A stretch of 64,000 bases of DNA from Thiotrichales bacterium (GCA_016936535.1 JAFGXP010000048.1:1-64000), one strand, 5' to 3'; counted from the stretch's first letter, positions 52,141-62,102 are shown. Notes: generated by a model from the letters alone, not told the origin. Translations and numbers: made by a program.

Positions 52141-52546
52141 AGGCGTTTATTCATGCAACAGCTCTTATCTGCCTAGACAGAGCGACTGTTGACGATTTCT
52201 CCGTTTTAAAGTGGGTTTTAGTACCGAAATTCGGTATTTTTTCAGAGTCAACTTCTTCGATGAGAGGCGTTTAACTCAAAAAAGCTCTCGGGATTATAAT
52301 CAAAAGTATGCCCAGATGAAATCCAAGAAAGTGAATTGCACGAGATAAATTACGTATAAGAGATTGCTTTTGGCGTTTTGAAGGGAATTTTGCAGGGGTA
52401 ATTCATGTACCGTTGCTTACTATTCAACGCTTATCGGCAAAAAGATTGCGCTATAATCGGCAGATTTTGAAGTGGAAAGTGGTTGGCTGGTTTTTGCAGC
52501 GAATCGCGGTCTTATCGTCGCTAAATAGAATTAAGAGGCTTATCCT
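52141..52546. promoter_or_regulatory. Divergent intergenic region between M23 peptidase and glyQ
   Basis: No gene is seen in 406 bases. TACCGAA (52222-52228) and TTCGGTA (52230-52236) flank a single A and are followed by six T, a terminator-like element on the + strand with no + gene before it. TATAAT at 52295-52300 and again at 52452-52457 are candidate -10 boxes; the second lies about 90 bases before glyQ. Neither has a clear -35. Confidence 0.4.
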
Positions 52547-53485
52547 GTGTCGGTACATGCAGCAACAGATATTCGTACTTTTCAAGGTCTGATTCAAACC
52601 CTCCAAGCCTTTTGGGCAGAACAAGGTTGCGTGGTGATGCAACCTTACGATATCGAAATGGGGGCGGGGACCTTTCATCCCTCTACCTTTTTGCGAGCCA
52701 TTGGTCCAGAGCCATGGCGTGCTGCTTACGCGCAACCTTGTCGCCGCCCAACCGATGGTCGTTATGGCGAAAATCCCAACCGTCTTCAGCACTACTACCA
52801 GTTTCAAGTCATGTTAAAGCCGTCACCGGATAATATTCAAGAGTTGTACTTGGAGTCGTTAAAGCGCTTGGGCATTGATCCGTTGGAGCATGATATTCGT
52901 TTTGTTGAAGACAATTGGGAGTCGCCAACTTTGGGTGCTTGGGGTCTGGGTTGGGAAGTCTGGATGAACGGTATGGAAGTGACCCAGTTTACCTATTTCC
53001 AACAGGTGGGTGGATTAGAGTGTCGCCCAGTAACCGGTGAAATTACCTATGGCTTGGAGCGCATTGCCATGTATCTGCAAGGCGTTAACTCGGTGTATGA
53101 CTTGACTTGGGTGGAAGGCCCGGGCGGCAAAGTCACCTATGGTGATGTGTTCCATCAAAACGAAGTAGAAATGTCAACTTACAACTTTGAGAAAGCCGAT
53201 ACCGCCAAGCTCTTTAGGACGTTTGATGAGTGCGAAGAAATGTTCGCCAAATTGGTCGCGGACCACTTGCCATTGCCGGCATACGAACAAGTATTGAAAG
53301 CTTCGCATGCCTTTAACCTATTGGACGCGCGTCATGCCATTTCCGTTACCGAGCGTGCCCGTTTCATTGGACGTGTGCGCGCTATGGCACGGCAAATTGC
53401 CGAAGCCTACTATCAAGGTCGGGAAGCATTGGGCTTCCCTCTCGTAAAAACCAAACTTAATGTGCCACAAGGGGAGGCCAAGTAA
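52547..53485 (+). CDS. glyQ: Glycyl-tRNA synthetase alpha subunit
   Basis: This is the catalytic subunit of the bacterial alpha2beta2 GlyRS, with 312 residues. It starts with GTG at 52547 after AAGAGG. The class II signature [39 protein letters not shown], the [21 protein letters not shown] segment and motif 3-like [11 protein letters not shown] are present. Its stop overlaps the glyS start (TAATG). Confidence 0.97.
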   Translation: MSVHAATDIRTFQGLIQTLQAFWAEQGCVVMQPYDIEMGAGTFHPSTFLRAIGPEPWRAAYAQPCRRPTDGRYGENPNRLQHYYQFQVMLKPSPDNIQELYLESLKRLGIDPLEHDIRFVEDNWESPTLGAWGLGWEVWMNGMEVTQFTYFQQVGGLECRPVTGEITYGLERIAMYLQGVNSVYDLTWVEGPGGKVTYGDVFHQNEVEMSTYNFEKADTAKLFRTFDECEEMFAKLVADHLPLPAYEQVLKASHAFNLLDARHAISVTERARFIGRVRAMARQIAEAYYQGREALGFPLVKTKLNVPQGEAK

Positions 53486-55554
53486 TGACTCAGAGCGTCG
53501 ATTTTTTAGTAGAAATTGGGACTGAGGAGCTACCTCCCACCGCCTTAAAAAAATTAAGCCAAGCGTTTGGTGAAGGGATTGAATCCGGATTGGCAGAGGC
53601 ACAATTGAGTTATGGCACCGTTTCTTTGTATGCTTCACCTCGCCGCTTAGCGGTGCGGATTCAAGATTTGCAAGCGAAGCAAGCCGATCAAACAATTGAA
53701 AAGCGCGGACCCGCTAAAAAAGCGGCCTTTGCTGCCGATGGCACCCCAACGAAAGCCTTAGAAGGGTTTGCCCGTGGCTGCGGTGCAACGGTTGCCGAGT
53801 TAATTGAAGTTGATACCGATAAAGGGATTTGGATGGCATTTATGCAGCAGCAGGTCGGCCAAGATGTGGCAGCCTTGCTCCCCGAAATCGTGAATCAATC
53901 CTTAGCCAAGTTGCCGATTCCTAAGCGGATGCGTTGGGGAACCTCCGATGTTGAGTTTGTGCGTCCGGTACATTGGGTGCTGATGCTGATCGATGATCAG
54001 GTGGTGCCCGCAACGATTTTGGGGCATCAGACCGGAAATACTACGCGTGGCCATCGCTTCCATGCTCCGCAGGCGATCACTATTGCAAGGCCAGCCGATT
54101 ATGTGAATAGCCTTTGTACTCAAGGTTATGTGCAGGCGGATTTTGCGGTGCGCTCAGATATGATTCGTGCCCAAGTTGAGACAGCCGCTAAGGCCGTCAA
54201 TGGCGTTGCTCAAATTGATGAGGCCTTGTTAGAAGAGGTCACGGCACTGAATGAATGGCCGCAGGCGATTGTTGGCGATTTCGATGAAGTATTCTTAAAT
54301 GTGCCGTCAGAAGCCCTGATTTCAGCGATGAAAGGTCACCAGAAATATTTTCATATGCTGGATGCCAGTGGCAATTTAATGGCCAAGTTTATCACCATTA
54401 CCAATATCGAAAGTAAGCAGCCAGCATCGGTAAAATCTGGTAATGAGCGCGTCATTCGCCCGCGTCTTTCGGATGCCAAGTTTTTTTGGGATCAAGACCG
54501 CAAGCAGCCGTTAGAAGATTTTTTGCCGCGCTTGCAAAGCGTTGTCTTCCAGCAACAGCTGGGTACGCTTTTCGATAAGATTGAGCGTTTGCAGTCCTTG
54601 ACCGTTAAGGTAGGAAAAACTTTGGGCGCGGAGCCGGAGTTGTTGGAGCGCGCGGCGCGTTTGTCTAAATGCGATTTAATGTCAAATATGGTTGGCGAGT
54701 TTCCAGAACTGCAAGGCATTATGGGACGTTATTATGCGTTAGAGCAGAAGGAGCACCCGTTGATTGCAGAGGCTTTGGCCGCGCAATATCAACCCCGTTT
54801 TGCTGGTGATACATTGCCTGGTTCGGCGATTGCTCAAGCTTTGGCGATTGCCGATAAGTTGGACACCATTACCGGAATTTATGGCGTTGGGCAGATTCCG
54901 ACCGGCGATAAAGATCCCTTTGCGTTGCGCCGCTCGGCACTGGGCCTATTGCGAATTGTGATTGAAAAAGAGCTTGATTTGGATTTGATGCTGATGATTC
55001 GTTTTGCTCTCGAACGTCATCCTCAGATTGAAGTCAGTGATGTTTTGGTAAGTGAGATTTACGATTTTATTGTCAGCCGCTTGAAAGCGTATTTTGCCGA
55101 TCAAGGTGTGACCGCCGAGCAGTTTGAGGCGGTGCGTTCTTGTGCGCCTAGCCATCCGCTGGATTTTGCTAAACGTATTGAAGCGGTTAAAGCCTTTGCA
55201 CAGGTTGACGGTGCGGAAAGCTTGAGCGCGGCCAATAAACGTATCGCCAATCTGCTGAAGAAGGTGGAAGGTGGGATTGCCGAAACGGTCGATACCACTT
55301 TGTTTTGTGAGCCAGCAGAAGCGGCTTTATTTACCAAGCTCGATGCACTGCGGGAAAGTGTTAGTGATTTGGTAGCCGCCAAAGAATACATGACGGCCTT
55401 ACAACAATTGGCAACGATTCGAGTTGAAGTGGACGCCTTTTTTGAAGGGGTGATGGTCATGGCGGAAGATTCGGCAGTGCGCAATAATCGTTTGGCGCTT
55501 TTACAGCAGATTTATCAGTTGTTTACCAGTATTGCTGATATTTCACGTTTGTAA
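53485..55554 (+). CDS. glyS: Glycyl-tRNA synthetase beta subunit
   Basis: This 689-residue subunit recognises tRNA(Gly). It begins VDFLVEIGTEELPPTALKKL, continues with RWGTSDVEFVRPVHW and the HD-like region KCDLMSNMVGEFPELQGIMG, and ends with a helical anticodon-binding domain (EDSAVRNNRLALLQQIYQLF). The length is normal. It overlaps glyQ and is followed by gmhB after 173 bases. Confidence 0.97.
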   Translation: MTQSVDFLVEIGTEELPPTALKKLSQAFGEGIESGLAEAQLSYGTVSLYASPRRLAVRIQDLQAKQADQTIEKRGPAKKAAFAADGTPTKALEGFARGCGATVAELIEVDTDKGIWMAFMQQQVGQDVAALLPEIVNQSLAKLPIPKRMRWGTSDVEFVRPVHWVLMLIDDQVVPATILGHQTGNTTRGHRFHAPQAITIARPADYVNSLCTQGYVQADFAVRSDMIRAQVETAAKAVNGVAQIDEALLEEVTALNEWPQAIVGDFDEVFLNVPSEALISAMKGHQKYFHMLDASGNLMAKFITITNIESKQPASVKSGNERVIRPRLSDAKFFWDQDRKQPLEDFLPRLQSVVFQQQLGTLFDKIERLQSLTVKVGKTLGAEPELLERAARLSKCDLMSNMVGEFPELQGIMGRYYALEQKEHPLIAEALAAQYQPRFAGDTLPGSAIAQALAIADKLDTITGIYGVGQIPTGDKDPFALRRSALGLLRIVIEKELDLDLMLMIRFALERHPQIEVSDVLVSEIYDFIVSRLKAYFADQGVTAEQFEAVRSCAPSHPLDFAKRIEAVKAFAQVDGAESLSAANKRIANLLKKVEGGIAETVDTTLFCEPAEAALFTKLDALRESVSDLVAAKEYMTALQQLATIRVEVDAFFEGVMVMAEDSAVRNNRLALLQQIYQLFTSIADISRL

Positions 55555-55727
55555 TGGATTCATTTCGTTATCGGTACGGGTCGCTTTCTCAGGGAACGCA
55601 GACTCGATTCCGGTTGTCCTCAGCGTGGGCTGGTTCTAAGTTTTCCTAAACCACGAAGCTCACGCAGATTCTACTTTGCGTTCTTGGTGTTGTTTATGGT
55701 TTTTCGTTTTGGATGGGTGGAGTGACG

Positions 55728-56270
55728 ATGCAAAAAATCATAGTACTGGACCGGGATGGGGTGATTAATCAAGACTCTGATGCGTTTATTAAATCCGCTG
55801 AAGAATGGCAACCGATTGAAGGCAGTATTGAGGCTATAAAAACCCTTAAAATGGCAGGTTGGCGGGTCGCAATCGCGACCAATCAATCGGGGATTGCACG
55901 TGGATATTACGACCGCACGGCCTTAAATGCCATGCATGCCAAGCTGCAGAATTTGCTTGAGCCTTATTCCATTGATTGGATTAGCTTTGCACCTTATTTG
56001 GCTCAAGATTACTCTCCCGCGCGCAAGCCTGGCTGTGGCATGTTACGTGCCATTGAAAGGGCCTTAGCGCTTAACTTAAAGGGCGCGCCGATGGTAGGGG
56101 ATACCTTAGTCGATGTGCAGGCTGCGCAGGCGATGGGGATGCGGCCCTATTTGGTTCGCAGCGGTAAGGGCGAACGTACCTTGGCCGCACACCCGTATCT
56201 TGCTGAGCGGGTGCTGGTGTTTGACAATTTATTGGCGCTGACACGCCATCTTCTCGATGAGGTTGCATGA
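55728..56270 (+). CDS. gmhB: D-glycero-beta-D-manno-heptose-1,7-bisphosphate 7-phosphatase
   Basis: This 180-residue HAD phosphatase makes the heptose phosphate for LPS inner core. It has IIVLDRDGVINQDSDAFIKS (nucleophile Asp), VAIATNQSGIARGYYD, KPGCGM with the usual zinc-loop region simplified, and VGDTLVDVQAAQAMG. The ATG at 55728 follows GGAG. Only one of the usual loop cysteines is evident, so zinc binding may be lost. It overlaps plsC (ATGA) and follows glyS, an order common in Pseudomonas. Confidence 0.9.
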   Translation: MQKIIVLDRDGVINQDSDAFIKSAEEWQPIEGSIEAIKTLKMAGWRVAIATNQSGIARGYYDRTALNAMHAKLQNLLEPYSIDWISFAPYLAQDYSPARKPGCGMLRAIERALALNLKGAPMVGDTLVDVQAAQAMGMRPYLVRSGKGERTLAAHPYLAERVLVFDNLLALTRHLLDEVA

Positions 56271-57007
56271 AAGTTTTTATTCTGTTGCGTTCTACTCTGT
56301 TTGCGCTCGGTCAAATCACGACCTTGGTGCTGTTTTCAGTGCTGGGGCAGCTAACCCGACCTTTTTCGCATAAGGTGCGTTACGCTTTTATGTCGAAATG
56401 GGCCTATTTCTGTTTGGCTTGGTTACGTGTGACATGCGGCATTCGTGCGAAGCCGCAAGGGTTAGAACAGATTGATCCTAAAAAAGCTGGTCTCATCCTT
56501 GCTAGGCATGAGTCGGCTTGGGAAACCCTTTACTTACAAACTATCTTTCCTCGCCAAGCTTATGTGTTAAAGCAAGAGCTATTACGCATTCCATTTTTTG
56601 GTTGGGGGATGTCGCTTTTGCACCCGATTGCCATTGATCGTGCGGGCGGACGAGCGGCCTTGAAGCAGTTGCTAACCGAAGGCCAAGAGCGTTTAGCGAA
56701 TGGTAACTGGGTGGTAATTTTTCCAGAAGGAACGCGGATGCCGCCCAACGAGCTTGGCAAAATCAATGTTGGTGGCGCGATGCTTGCAAAACAAAGTGGT
56801 GTCCCCGTTTATTTGGTCAGTCACAATGCCGGTCGTCTATGGCCTAAGAACAGTTTTTTGAAGCACCCAGGAATTATTGATGTCCAAGTTCAACGCGTGG
56901 ACAATCTAGAAGCACTCTCCTTGAGTGAATTAAATCAACTTACCGCCGATTGGTTTTCGGCCAACTTTGAATCGCCCACACCGCCATCGGGAGGTTCTAA
57001 CGCTTAG
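56267..57007 (+). CDS. plsC: 1-acyl-sn-glycerol-3-phosphate acyltransferase
   Basis: This 246-residue membrane acyltransferase makes phosphatidic acid. It has an N-terminal membrane segment (TLVLFSVLGQLTRPF), the catalytic RHESAWET (an HX4E-type variant of the HX4D motif, as in the glyQS-linked group), PFFGWGMSLLHPIAIDR, and VVIFPEGTRMPP. It overlaps gmhB and precedes the MotA-like gene by 12 bases, so the glyQS-gmhB-plsC set may extend into the stator-like genes. Confidence 0.92.
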   Translation: MKVFILLRSTLFALGQITTLVLFSVLGQLTRPFSHKVRYAFMSKWAYFCLAWLRVTCGIRAKPQGLEQIDPKKAGLILARHESAWETLYLQTIFPRQAYVLKQELLRIPFFGWGMSLLHPIAIDRAGGRAALKQLLTEGQERLANGNWVVIFPEGTRMPPNELGKINVGGAMLAKQSGVPVYLVSHNAGRLWPKNSFLKHPGIIDVQVQRVDNLEALSLSELNQLTADWFSANFESPTPPSGGSNA

Positions 57008-57019
57008 GATGGGCAAGAC

Positions 57020-57844
57020 ATGAGTCGGCTAGCCAGTTTTTTAGGAATCGTTTTTGGGGTGGTGTTACTTGCCGCTTCGATGTACGACTATCAGCAGCAG
57101 CAATTTATCAGTGCCTTTTTAAATTGGCAGGCGTTGTTATTGGTGTTAGGGGGAACCTTTGCGGCGGCGTTAATTAATTACCCTTTAACGCAGGTATTGT
57201 CGATTTTTCCGGCCACGGCGCGTGTTTTTTCCTATGAGGCGCGTCCGGATGATGAGCTGATTGGCGAAATTTTTGATTTAGCCACCCTGGCTAAGCGTCA
57301 AGGCATTTTGGCCGTTGAAGCGCAGCTTGATAATGTAGCCGATGCCTTTCTTCGCCAAGCGTTAAATGAAATGCTGTTGTACAAAGACCGCGACAAGTTG
57401 CGCAGCAGTTTACAAACTCGCTTAACGACCCATCGGTTACAAGATATTAATTCTCAAGAAGTCTTTATTAATATGGCCTCCTATGCACCGGCCTTTGGCA
57501 TGATTGGCACGGTGATGGGCCTGATTGTTATGATGACTACCCAAATGAATCCCGATTTGAATGCGATGGTCACCGGTGCGGGCAATCAGATGTTGAGTAA
57601 CTTGCTCTATGGCATGGGATTGGCTTTGGTCACCACCTTTTACGGCGTCTTACTGGCCAATTTGCTGTTTTTGCCGATTGCTGGCAAGTTGAAAGTGTTG
57701 GGAGAGCAAGAACTCTTGCGCAATGAAATGACGATTCATGCCGTTGTTGCAATGAAGGCACAGGAATCCCCCCTATTGATTAAAGAGCAGCTAATGGCGT
57801 TTGTGCATGAAAAAACTGAACAGCGTTTGAACGAAATGAAATAG
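57020..57844 (+). CDS. MotA/TolQ/ExbB-family proton channel protein (MotA-like)
   Basis: This 274-residue protein has four membrane segments in the MotA pattern: two at the start (about 3-22 and 35-55), a cytoplasmic domain of about 90 residues with ILAVEAQLDNVADAFLRQAL, then two (about 150-175 and 195-220) with MASYAPAFGMIGTVMGLIVMM and LYGMGLALVTTFYGVLLANL. The PAFGMIGTVMGL proline region is conserved in MotA/PomA. It is followed by two MotB/OmpA-like genes. It is a flagellar-type stator or a related ion-driven motor; no flagellar genes adjoin it. Confidence 0.85.
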   Translation: MSRLASFLGIVFGVVLLAASMYDYQQQQFISAFLNWQALLLVLGGTFAAALINYPLTQVLSIFPATARVFSYEARPDDELIGEIFDLATLAKRQGILAVEAQLDNVADAFLRQALNEMLLYKDRDKLRSSLQTRLTTHRLQDINSQEVFINMASYAPAFGMIGTVMGLIVMMTTQMNPDLNAMVTGAGNQMLSNLLYGMGLALVTTFYGVLLANLLFLPIAGKLKVLGEQELLRNEMTIHAVVAMKAQESPLLIKEQLMAFVHEKTEQRLNEMK

Positions 57845-57854
57845 GGGGTTGCCG

Positions 57855-58631
57855 ATGTTTTTGTTGCTTCAGCGTTCTCGTCTTGGCCGGATGCTGTTTC
57901 GTAGCAACAGCCCGCTGCACATTACCCCAGTTTGGCTGCTGGTTTACATCGGTCTGTTTACCTCGTTGTTGGCCGTTTTTTTGTTTATTATTTCGTGGAT
58001 GACCTTAGAGCAGACGCCGCCAAATCGCGCCTATCAAGCGGTGCTCTCCGACCTTTATCAACGCAGTATGCAGCTTAAGAATCAACAGCAGCTCGACTGG
58101 TTGCGAGTTGAAAATACCCACAATAAAGGGATTAAGTTTTCATTGGACTACCGTCAATTAGACGCAGGTACTTTGTTTGATGCATCTCAGGCGCACATTA
58201 ATCCTCCTTTAGTGCCTTACTTGCAGACCTTAGCGAGTCTGTTGGTGCAGCTGGATTTGCCCTTGGCGCCTTTGCGTTATCAACCGGCGGTGCAAACCCT
58301 GGCGTCTGCCGGTTTGCAAATGCAGTGGTTTATTCGGGTTGAAGGGCATACCGACGCGCATCCGATTCCGCCGGGGACTCGTTTTGCCAATAATGTTGAG
58401 CTGAGCAGTTACCGCGCTTATTCCGTGATGGAGTTTTTACGGCTGCACAGTCGCTTGCCGTCGCGGTTTTTCATGATTGCCGGTTATGGTGAGTTTCAGC
58501 CGATGCAGGCGAATCCTTTTGCAGCGCAAAATCGTCGGGTTGAAATTTATTTACTACCCAAATTATCGCCTTTGCCGGACTCGGTTCAAGGGGCGTTTGA
58601 GGTACAAGAGCGTGCGGATGAGCATGTTTAG
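57855..58631 (+). CDS. MotB/OmpA-like membrane protein lacking the ion-binding Asp
   Basis: This 258-residue protein has one membrane segment near residues 25-50 (TPVWLLVYIGLFTSLLAVFL) with no Asp, unlike MotB, whose Asp carries the proton. The periplasmic half is an OmpA-C peptidoglycan-binding domain: VEGHTDAHPIPPGTRFANNVE, SSYRAYSVMEFL and AQNRRVEIYLL. The ATG at 57855 follows AGGGGG. It overlaps the next gene. It may pair with that second protein around the MotA-like channel. Confidence 0.78.
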   Translation: MFLLLQRSRLGRMLFRSNSPLHITPVWLLVYIGLFTSLLAVFLFIISWMTLEQTPPNRAYQAVLSDLYQRSMQLKNQQQLDWLRVENTHNKGIKFSLDYRQLDAGTLFDASQAHINPPLVPYLQTLASLLVQLDLPLAPLRYQPAVQTLASAGLQMQWFIRVEGHTDAHPIPPGTRFANNVELSSYRAYSVMEFLRLHSRLPSRFFMIAGYGEFQPMQANPFAAQNRRVEIYLLPKLSPLPDSVQGAFEVQERADEHV

Positions 58632-59325
58632 TGCCGAAGAAAAGCGGGCCCGCAGCACCTGGTTGTTGGCTTTTGGCGATGTCATTACCCTGTTGATTAC
58701 TTTTTTTATTTTGTTGATTGCATTGAATCAAACGCAGGCCAGTCGCTTACAGCAGTGGGGGGATGAGCAGCTGCGGTTAGCTTATGCTGAAATGGCTGAG
58801 CAGTTGGCCAATCAAGATTTGCAGATGATTTCGCTTAAGCGGACTCCTCAGGGGATTTGGCTACAGATTCACAGCGCCCAAGCCTTTGCCGTTGGAGATT
58901 ATCGACCATCCCAGTCGTTGCTTGAAGAGCTTAATTACCTGGGCATTTTGTTGCAGGAAAACCGCTTGTTTCGTCTGGCGGAAATGCCCCAAGAGCAAGC
59001 GGTTTTGGCATTTGCTGCCCAGCAAGGTTTGGAATGGCATGCCGAAATTTCGATTGAAGGTCACACCGACAATACCCCTATTTTGGCCAACTCGCCTCTA
59101 TACAATAATTGGTTTTTAAGCACGATGCGTGCGCAAGCGGTGTTTGAGCCGTTACAGCAAAGTTCACAATTGGCTGCTCACTATTTTGTGATTGCCGGCT
59201 TGGGCGAACATCAGCCGCTGGCAAAAAATGACAATGACGCGGCAAGGCAGCGTAATCGTCGTATTGATCTCTTTATTAGCGCGGGATTTAGCCTGCGTCA
59301 AGTCGGCGCTTATGTGGCTCCCTAA
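58618..59325 (+). CDS. MotB-like stator protein
   Basis: From the ATG at 58618 the product has 235 residues. The membrane segment [20 protein letters not shown] includes the Asp expected for proton binding in MotB. The OmpA-C domain follows with [34 protein letters not shown] and [12 protein letters not shown]. It overlaps the preceding gene by 14 bases and is also coupled in order to the MotA-like gene. Its stop overlaps that of the convergent ung gene (CTAA). Confidence 0.83.
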   Translation: MSMFSAEEKRARSTWLLAFGDVITLLITFFILLIALNQTQASRLQQWGDEQLRLAYAEMAEQLANQDLQMISLKRTPQGIWLQIHSAQAFAVGDYRPSQSLLEELNYLGILLQENRLFRLAEMPQEQAVLAFAAQQGLEWHAEISIEGHTDNTPILANSPLYNNWFLSTMRAQAVFEPLQQSSQLAAHYFVIAGLGEHQPLAKNDNDAARQRNRRIDLFISAGFSLRQVGAYVAP

Positions 59326-60008
59326 GCGCGCGGTAATTGCCAGTCAATCGCGGTTTTGCCATGCGCTTGCAGATAAGCGTTGGTTTGCGAGAAAGGCTTG
59401 CTACCAAAAAAACCGCGATAGGCCGAAAGAGGCGATGGATGGGCGCTCTTTAGAACTAAATGCCGCGAAGCATCAATTTGCGCGCCTTTTTTTTGAGCGT
59501 AACTGCCCCATAGAATAAACACACAATGATCGCACCGCTGATTGATCAGTTCGATGATTTTATCGGTAAAGCTTTCCCAGCCTTGGCCTTGATGGGCGTT
59601 ACTTTTCCCTGCCTCTACCGTCAAGACCGCGTTCAGTAAGAGCACCCCTTGCTCCGCCCAAGGTTGAAGATAACCGCTATGGCGATTATCAACGCTCACA
59701 TCTTCCCAAAGTTCTTGATTGATATTGAGCAAGGATTTTGGCAGTGGCTTAACCTTGGGTTGCACCGAAAAACACAGGCCATGGGCATGACCAGGTGTTG
59801 GATAGGGATCTTGTCCCAATATGACCACCTTCACATGATCGAGCGGCGTACTATTTAATGCATTGAACCAGAGCGATCCCTGCGGTAAAACGATTTTTCC
59901 AGCCGCTTTTTCAGCCTGTAAAAACTGTTTTAGTTGCTGCATGTAGGGTTGCTCAAACTCGGCTTTTAAGGGCTCAAGCCAACTGGCGTGCAATTGAATT
60001 TCGCTCAT
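59322..60008 (-). CDS. ung: Uracil-DNA glycosylase
   Basis: This family 1 UDG has 228 residues and excises uracil from DNA. It shows the water-activating [62 protein letters not shown] and the DNA-intercalating [18 protein letters not shown]. The length is normal. The stop overlaps the last MotB-like gene, so transcripts from both strands meet here without a terminator. Confidence 0.96.
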   Translation of the reverse strand: MSEIQLHASWLEPLKAEFEQPYMQQLKQFLQAEKAAGKIVLPQGSLWFNALNSTPLDHVKVVILGQDPYPTPGHAHGLCFSVQPKVKPLPKSLLNINQELWEDVSVDNRHSGYLQPWAEQGVLLLNAVLTVEAGKSNAHQGQGWESFTDKIIELINQRCDHCVFILWGSYAQKKGAQIDASRHLVLKSAHPSPLSAYRGFFGSKPFSQTNAYLQAHGKTAIDWQLPRA

Positions 60009-60042
60009 CGGGTTTTCCTAAGAGGGGAACAGAATATGGTAT

Positions 60043-60089
60043 TATCGGGCGCGCTTGCAGAGCTTATGCAATCACGCTGAGGCCCGATA
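60043..60089. repeat. Long imperfect inverted repeat between ung and parE
   Basis: TATCGGGC (60043-60050) pairs perfectly with GCCCGATA (60082-60089). Inside, TTGCA and TGCAA (about 60055-60059 and 60067-60071) form a second stem around GAGCTTA, and a GCG/CGC pair lies between. It sits in the divergent promoter region of ung and parE and overlaps a possible -10 (TATTAT). Confidence 0.5.
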
Positions 60090-60166
60090 GATTCAGGGTC
60101 TTAAACGGTTTTTCCGGTTTTTCGCTCGGTAAGCGGCGCCCATTTTATCATTGAGGAGACTTGGCT

Positions 60167-62056
60167 TTGAGCGAAAACTACAATGCAGCCGAAATTGAAG
60201 TCTTGACCGGATTAGAACCGGTGCGTAAACGTCCAGGAATGTACACCGATACCAGTCGCCCCAATCATCTTGCGCAAGAGGTGATTGACAACAGTGTGGA
60301 TGAGGCCCTAGCCGGTCATGCGGATGAAATTGTGGTAACTCACCACGCAGATGGCTCAATGAGTGTGCTCGACAATGGGCGAGGGATGCCCGTCGATCTG
60401 CACCCAGAAGAAGGTGTGCCAGGCGTTGAGGTGATTATGACGCGGCTGCATGCAGGGGGGAAGTTCTCCAATAAGTCTTATGCCTTCTCGGGAGGCTTGC
60501 ATGGTGTTGGTATTTCGGTAGTCAATGCCCTCTCAAACCGAGTCGAAGTGCAAATTCGTCGCGAGGCCCAGCTGCATCAAATTGCGTTTGCCAATGGTGA
60601 GTTGGTCGAACCTTTACAAGTTATTGGCACGGTTGGAAAACGTAATACCGGCACGCTCGTGCGCTTTTGGCCGAATCCTCAATTTTTTGACAGTGCCAAG
60701 TTTGCGCTGAGTCGATTACGGTATTTGCTGCGGGCCAAGGCGGTGCTTTGCTCTGGGCTCAAGGTTACTTTGATTGACGAAGTCAGTGGCCAGCGTGAGC
60801 AGTGGCAATATCAAAAGGGGTTAAAAGATTATCTGCAAGATGCGTTGCAAGGCCGCGAAGGCTTGCCGGCTGAAGGGGTGGTAGGAGAGAGCAAAGCGGA
60901 TAATGAAGAGGTGAGTTGGGCGATTGCTTGGTTAGAAGATTCGAGTGAACTTTTAGCCGAGAGTTATGTAAATTTGATTCCAACGCCTCAGGGTGGCACT
61001 CATGTGAATGGTTTGCGTGCAGGTGTGACGGAGGCGATTCGTGAGTTTTGCGAATTTCGCAATCTGCTACCGCGCGGCGTCAAAATAACACCTGAAGATG
61101 CGTGGCTAAATGTAGCCTATGTGCTGTCCGCCAAGCTTAAAGAACCCCAGTTTGCAGGGCAAACCAAAGAACGGCTCTCTTCACGAGAGTGTGTTCCATT
61201 TATTTCCGGTGTTGTTAAAGATGCATTAAGTCTATGGCTCAACCAGCATACCGAGGTGGCAGAAAAAATCGCCGAACTGGTGATTAGCAATGCGAATAGT
61301 CGAGTTCGAAAAGCCAAAAAAGTCGTGCGTAAAAAAATTACGTCTGGGCCGGCATTGCCTGGCAAATTAGCCGACTGTGTGGAAACCGATTTAACCCGTA
61401 CCGAATTGTTTTTGGTTGAAGGGGATTCAGCCGGAGGATCGGCTAAGCAGGCACGCGATAAAAATTTTCAGGCGATTATGCCGTTGCGCGGTAAGATTTT
61501 GAATACGTGGGAAGTCGAATCGACGCAGGTGCTGGCTTCTCAAGAAATCCACGATATTTCAGTTGCCATCGGTGTGGATCCAGGGTCTGAGGATCTCAGC
61601 GCTTTGCGATACGGTAAGGTCTGCATTTTGGCCGATGCCGATTCAGACGGTTTACACATTGCCACATTAATTTGCGCCCTTTTTGTGCGCCATTTTCCTC
61701 AGTTGGTTGCCAACGGGCATATCTATGTTGCCATGCCGCCACTGTACCGAATCGATATTGGTAAGCGGATTTTTTATGCGTTGGATGAAGCGGAGCGCCA
61801 AGGTGTTTTAGATCGAATTACCGCTGAAAAATTGCTTGGAAAAGTCCAGGTAACGCGTTTTAAAGGCCTAGGTGAAATGAATCCCGCGCAATTGCGCGAA
61901 ACCACGATGTTACCGGAAAGCCGCCGATTGGTTCAGCTACAACTCGATGCGAACAGTCCGGTACATGAAATGATGGATATGCTGTTGGCAAAAAAACGCA
62001 GTCCAGACCGCAAAGCTTGGCTTGAGCAAAAAGGGGATTTAGCGTCAGTTTCTTAA
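60167..62056 (+). CDS. parE: DNA topoisomerase IV subunit B
   Basis: This is the ATPase subunit of topoisomerase IV, 629 residues. The TTG at 60167 is chosen over the TTG at 60161 because GAGGAG then has the right spacing. It has the GHKL nucleotide site VRKRPGMYTDTSRPNHLAQEV with DNSVDEALAG, DNGRGMPV, FSGGLHGVGISVVNALS, and the TOPRIM region FLVEGDSAGGSAKQARD, PLRGKILN and LADADSDGLHI. It lacks the GyrB insert. No parC lies in the window. Confidence 0.96.
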   Translation: MSENYNAAEIEVLTGLEPVRKRPGMYTDTSRPNHLAQEVIDNSVDEALAGHADEIVVTHHADGSMSVLDNGRGMPVDLHPEEGVPGVEVIMTRLHAGGKFSNKSYAFSGGLHGVGISVVNALSNRVEVQIRREAQLHQIAFANGELVEPLQVIGTVGKRNTGTLVRFWPNPQFFDSAKFALSRLRYLLRAKAVLCSGLKVTLIDEVSGQREQWQYQKGLKDYLQDALQGREGLPAEGVVGESKADNEEVSWAIAWLEDSSELLAESYVNLIPTPQGGTHVNGLRAGVTEAIREFCEFRNLLPRGVKITPEDAWLNVAYVLSAKLKEPQFAGQTKERLSSRECVPFISGVVKDALSLWLNQHTEVAEKIAELVISNANSRVRKAKKVVRKKITSGPALPGKLADCVETDLTRTELFLVEGDSAGGSAKQARDKNFQAIMPLRGKILNTWEVESTQVLASQEIHDISVAIGVDPGSEDLSALRYGKVCILADADSDGLHIATLICALFVRHFPQLVANGHIYVAMPPLYRIDIGKRIFYALDEAERQGVLDRITAEKLLGKVQVTRFKGLGEMNPAQLRETTMLPESRRLVQLQLDANSPVHEMMDMLLAKKRSPDRKAWLEQKGDLASVS

Positions 62057-62102
62057 AATGGAATTAGACCTTAGGAAAGCGTCACTTTGCCCCACTTAAC
62101 AA

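Noticed and set aside
57020-59325. Zorya-type defence system, because MotA- and MotB-like genes are adjacent
   Set aside because: The MotA-like protein has no long cytoplasmic tail, and no helicase, nuclease or other effector gene follows; the next gene is ung and the previous ones are plsC and gmhB.
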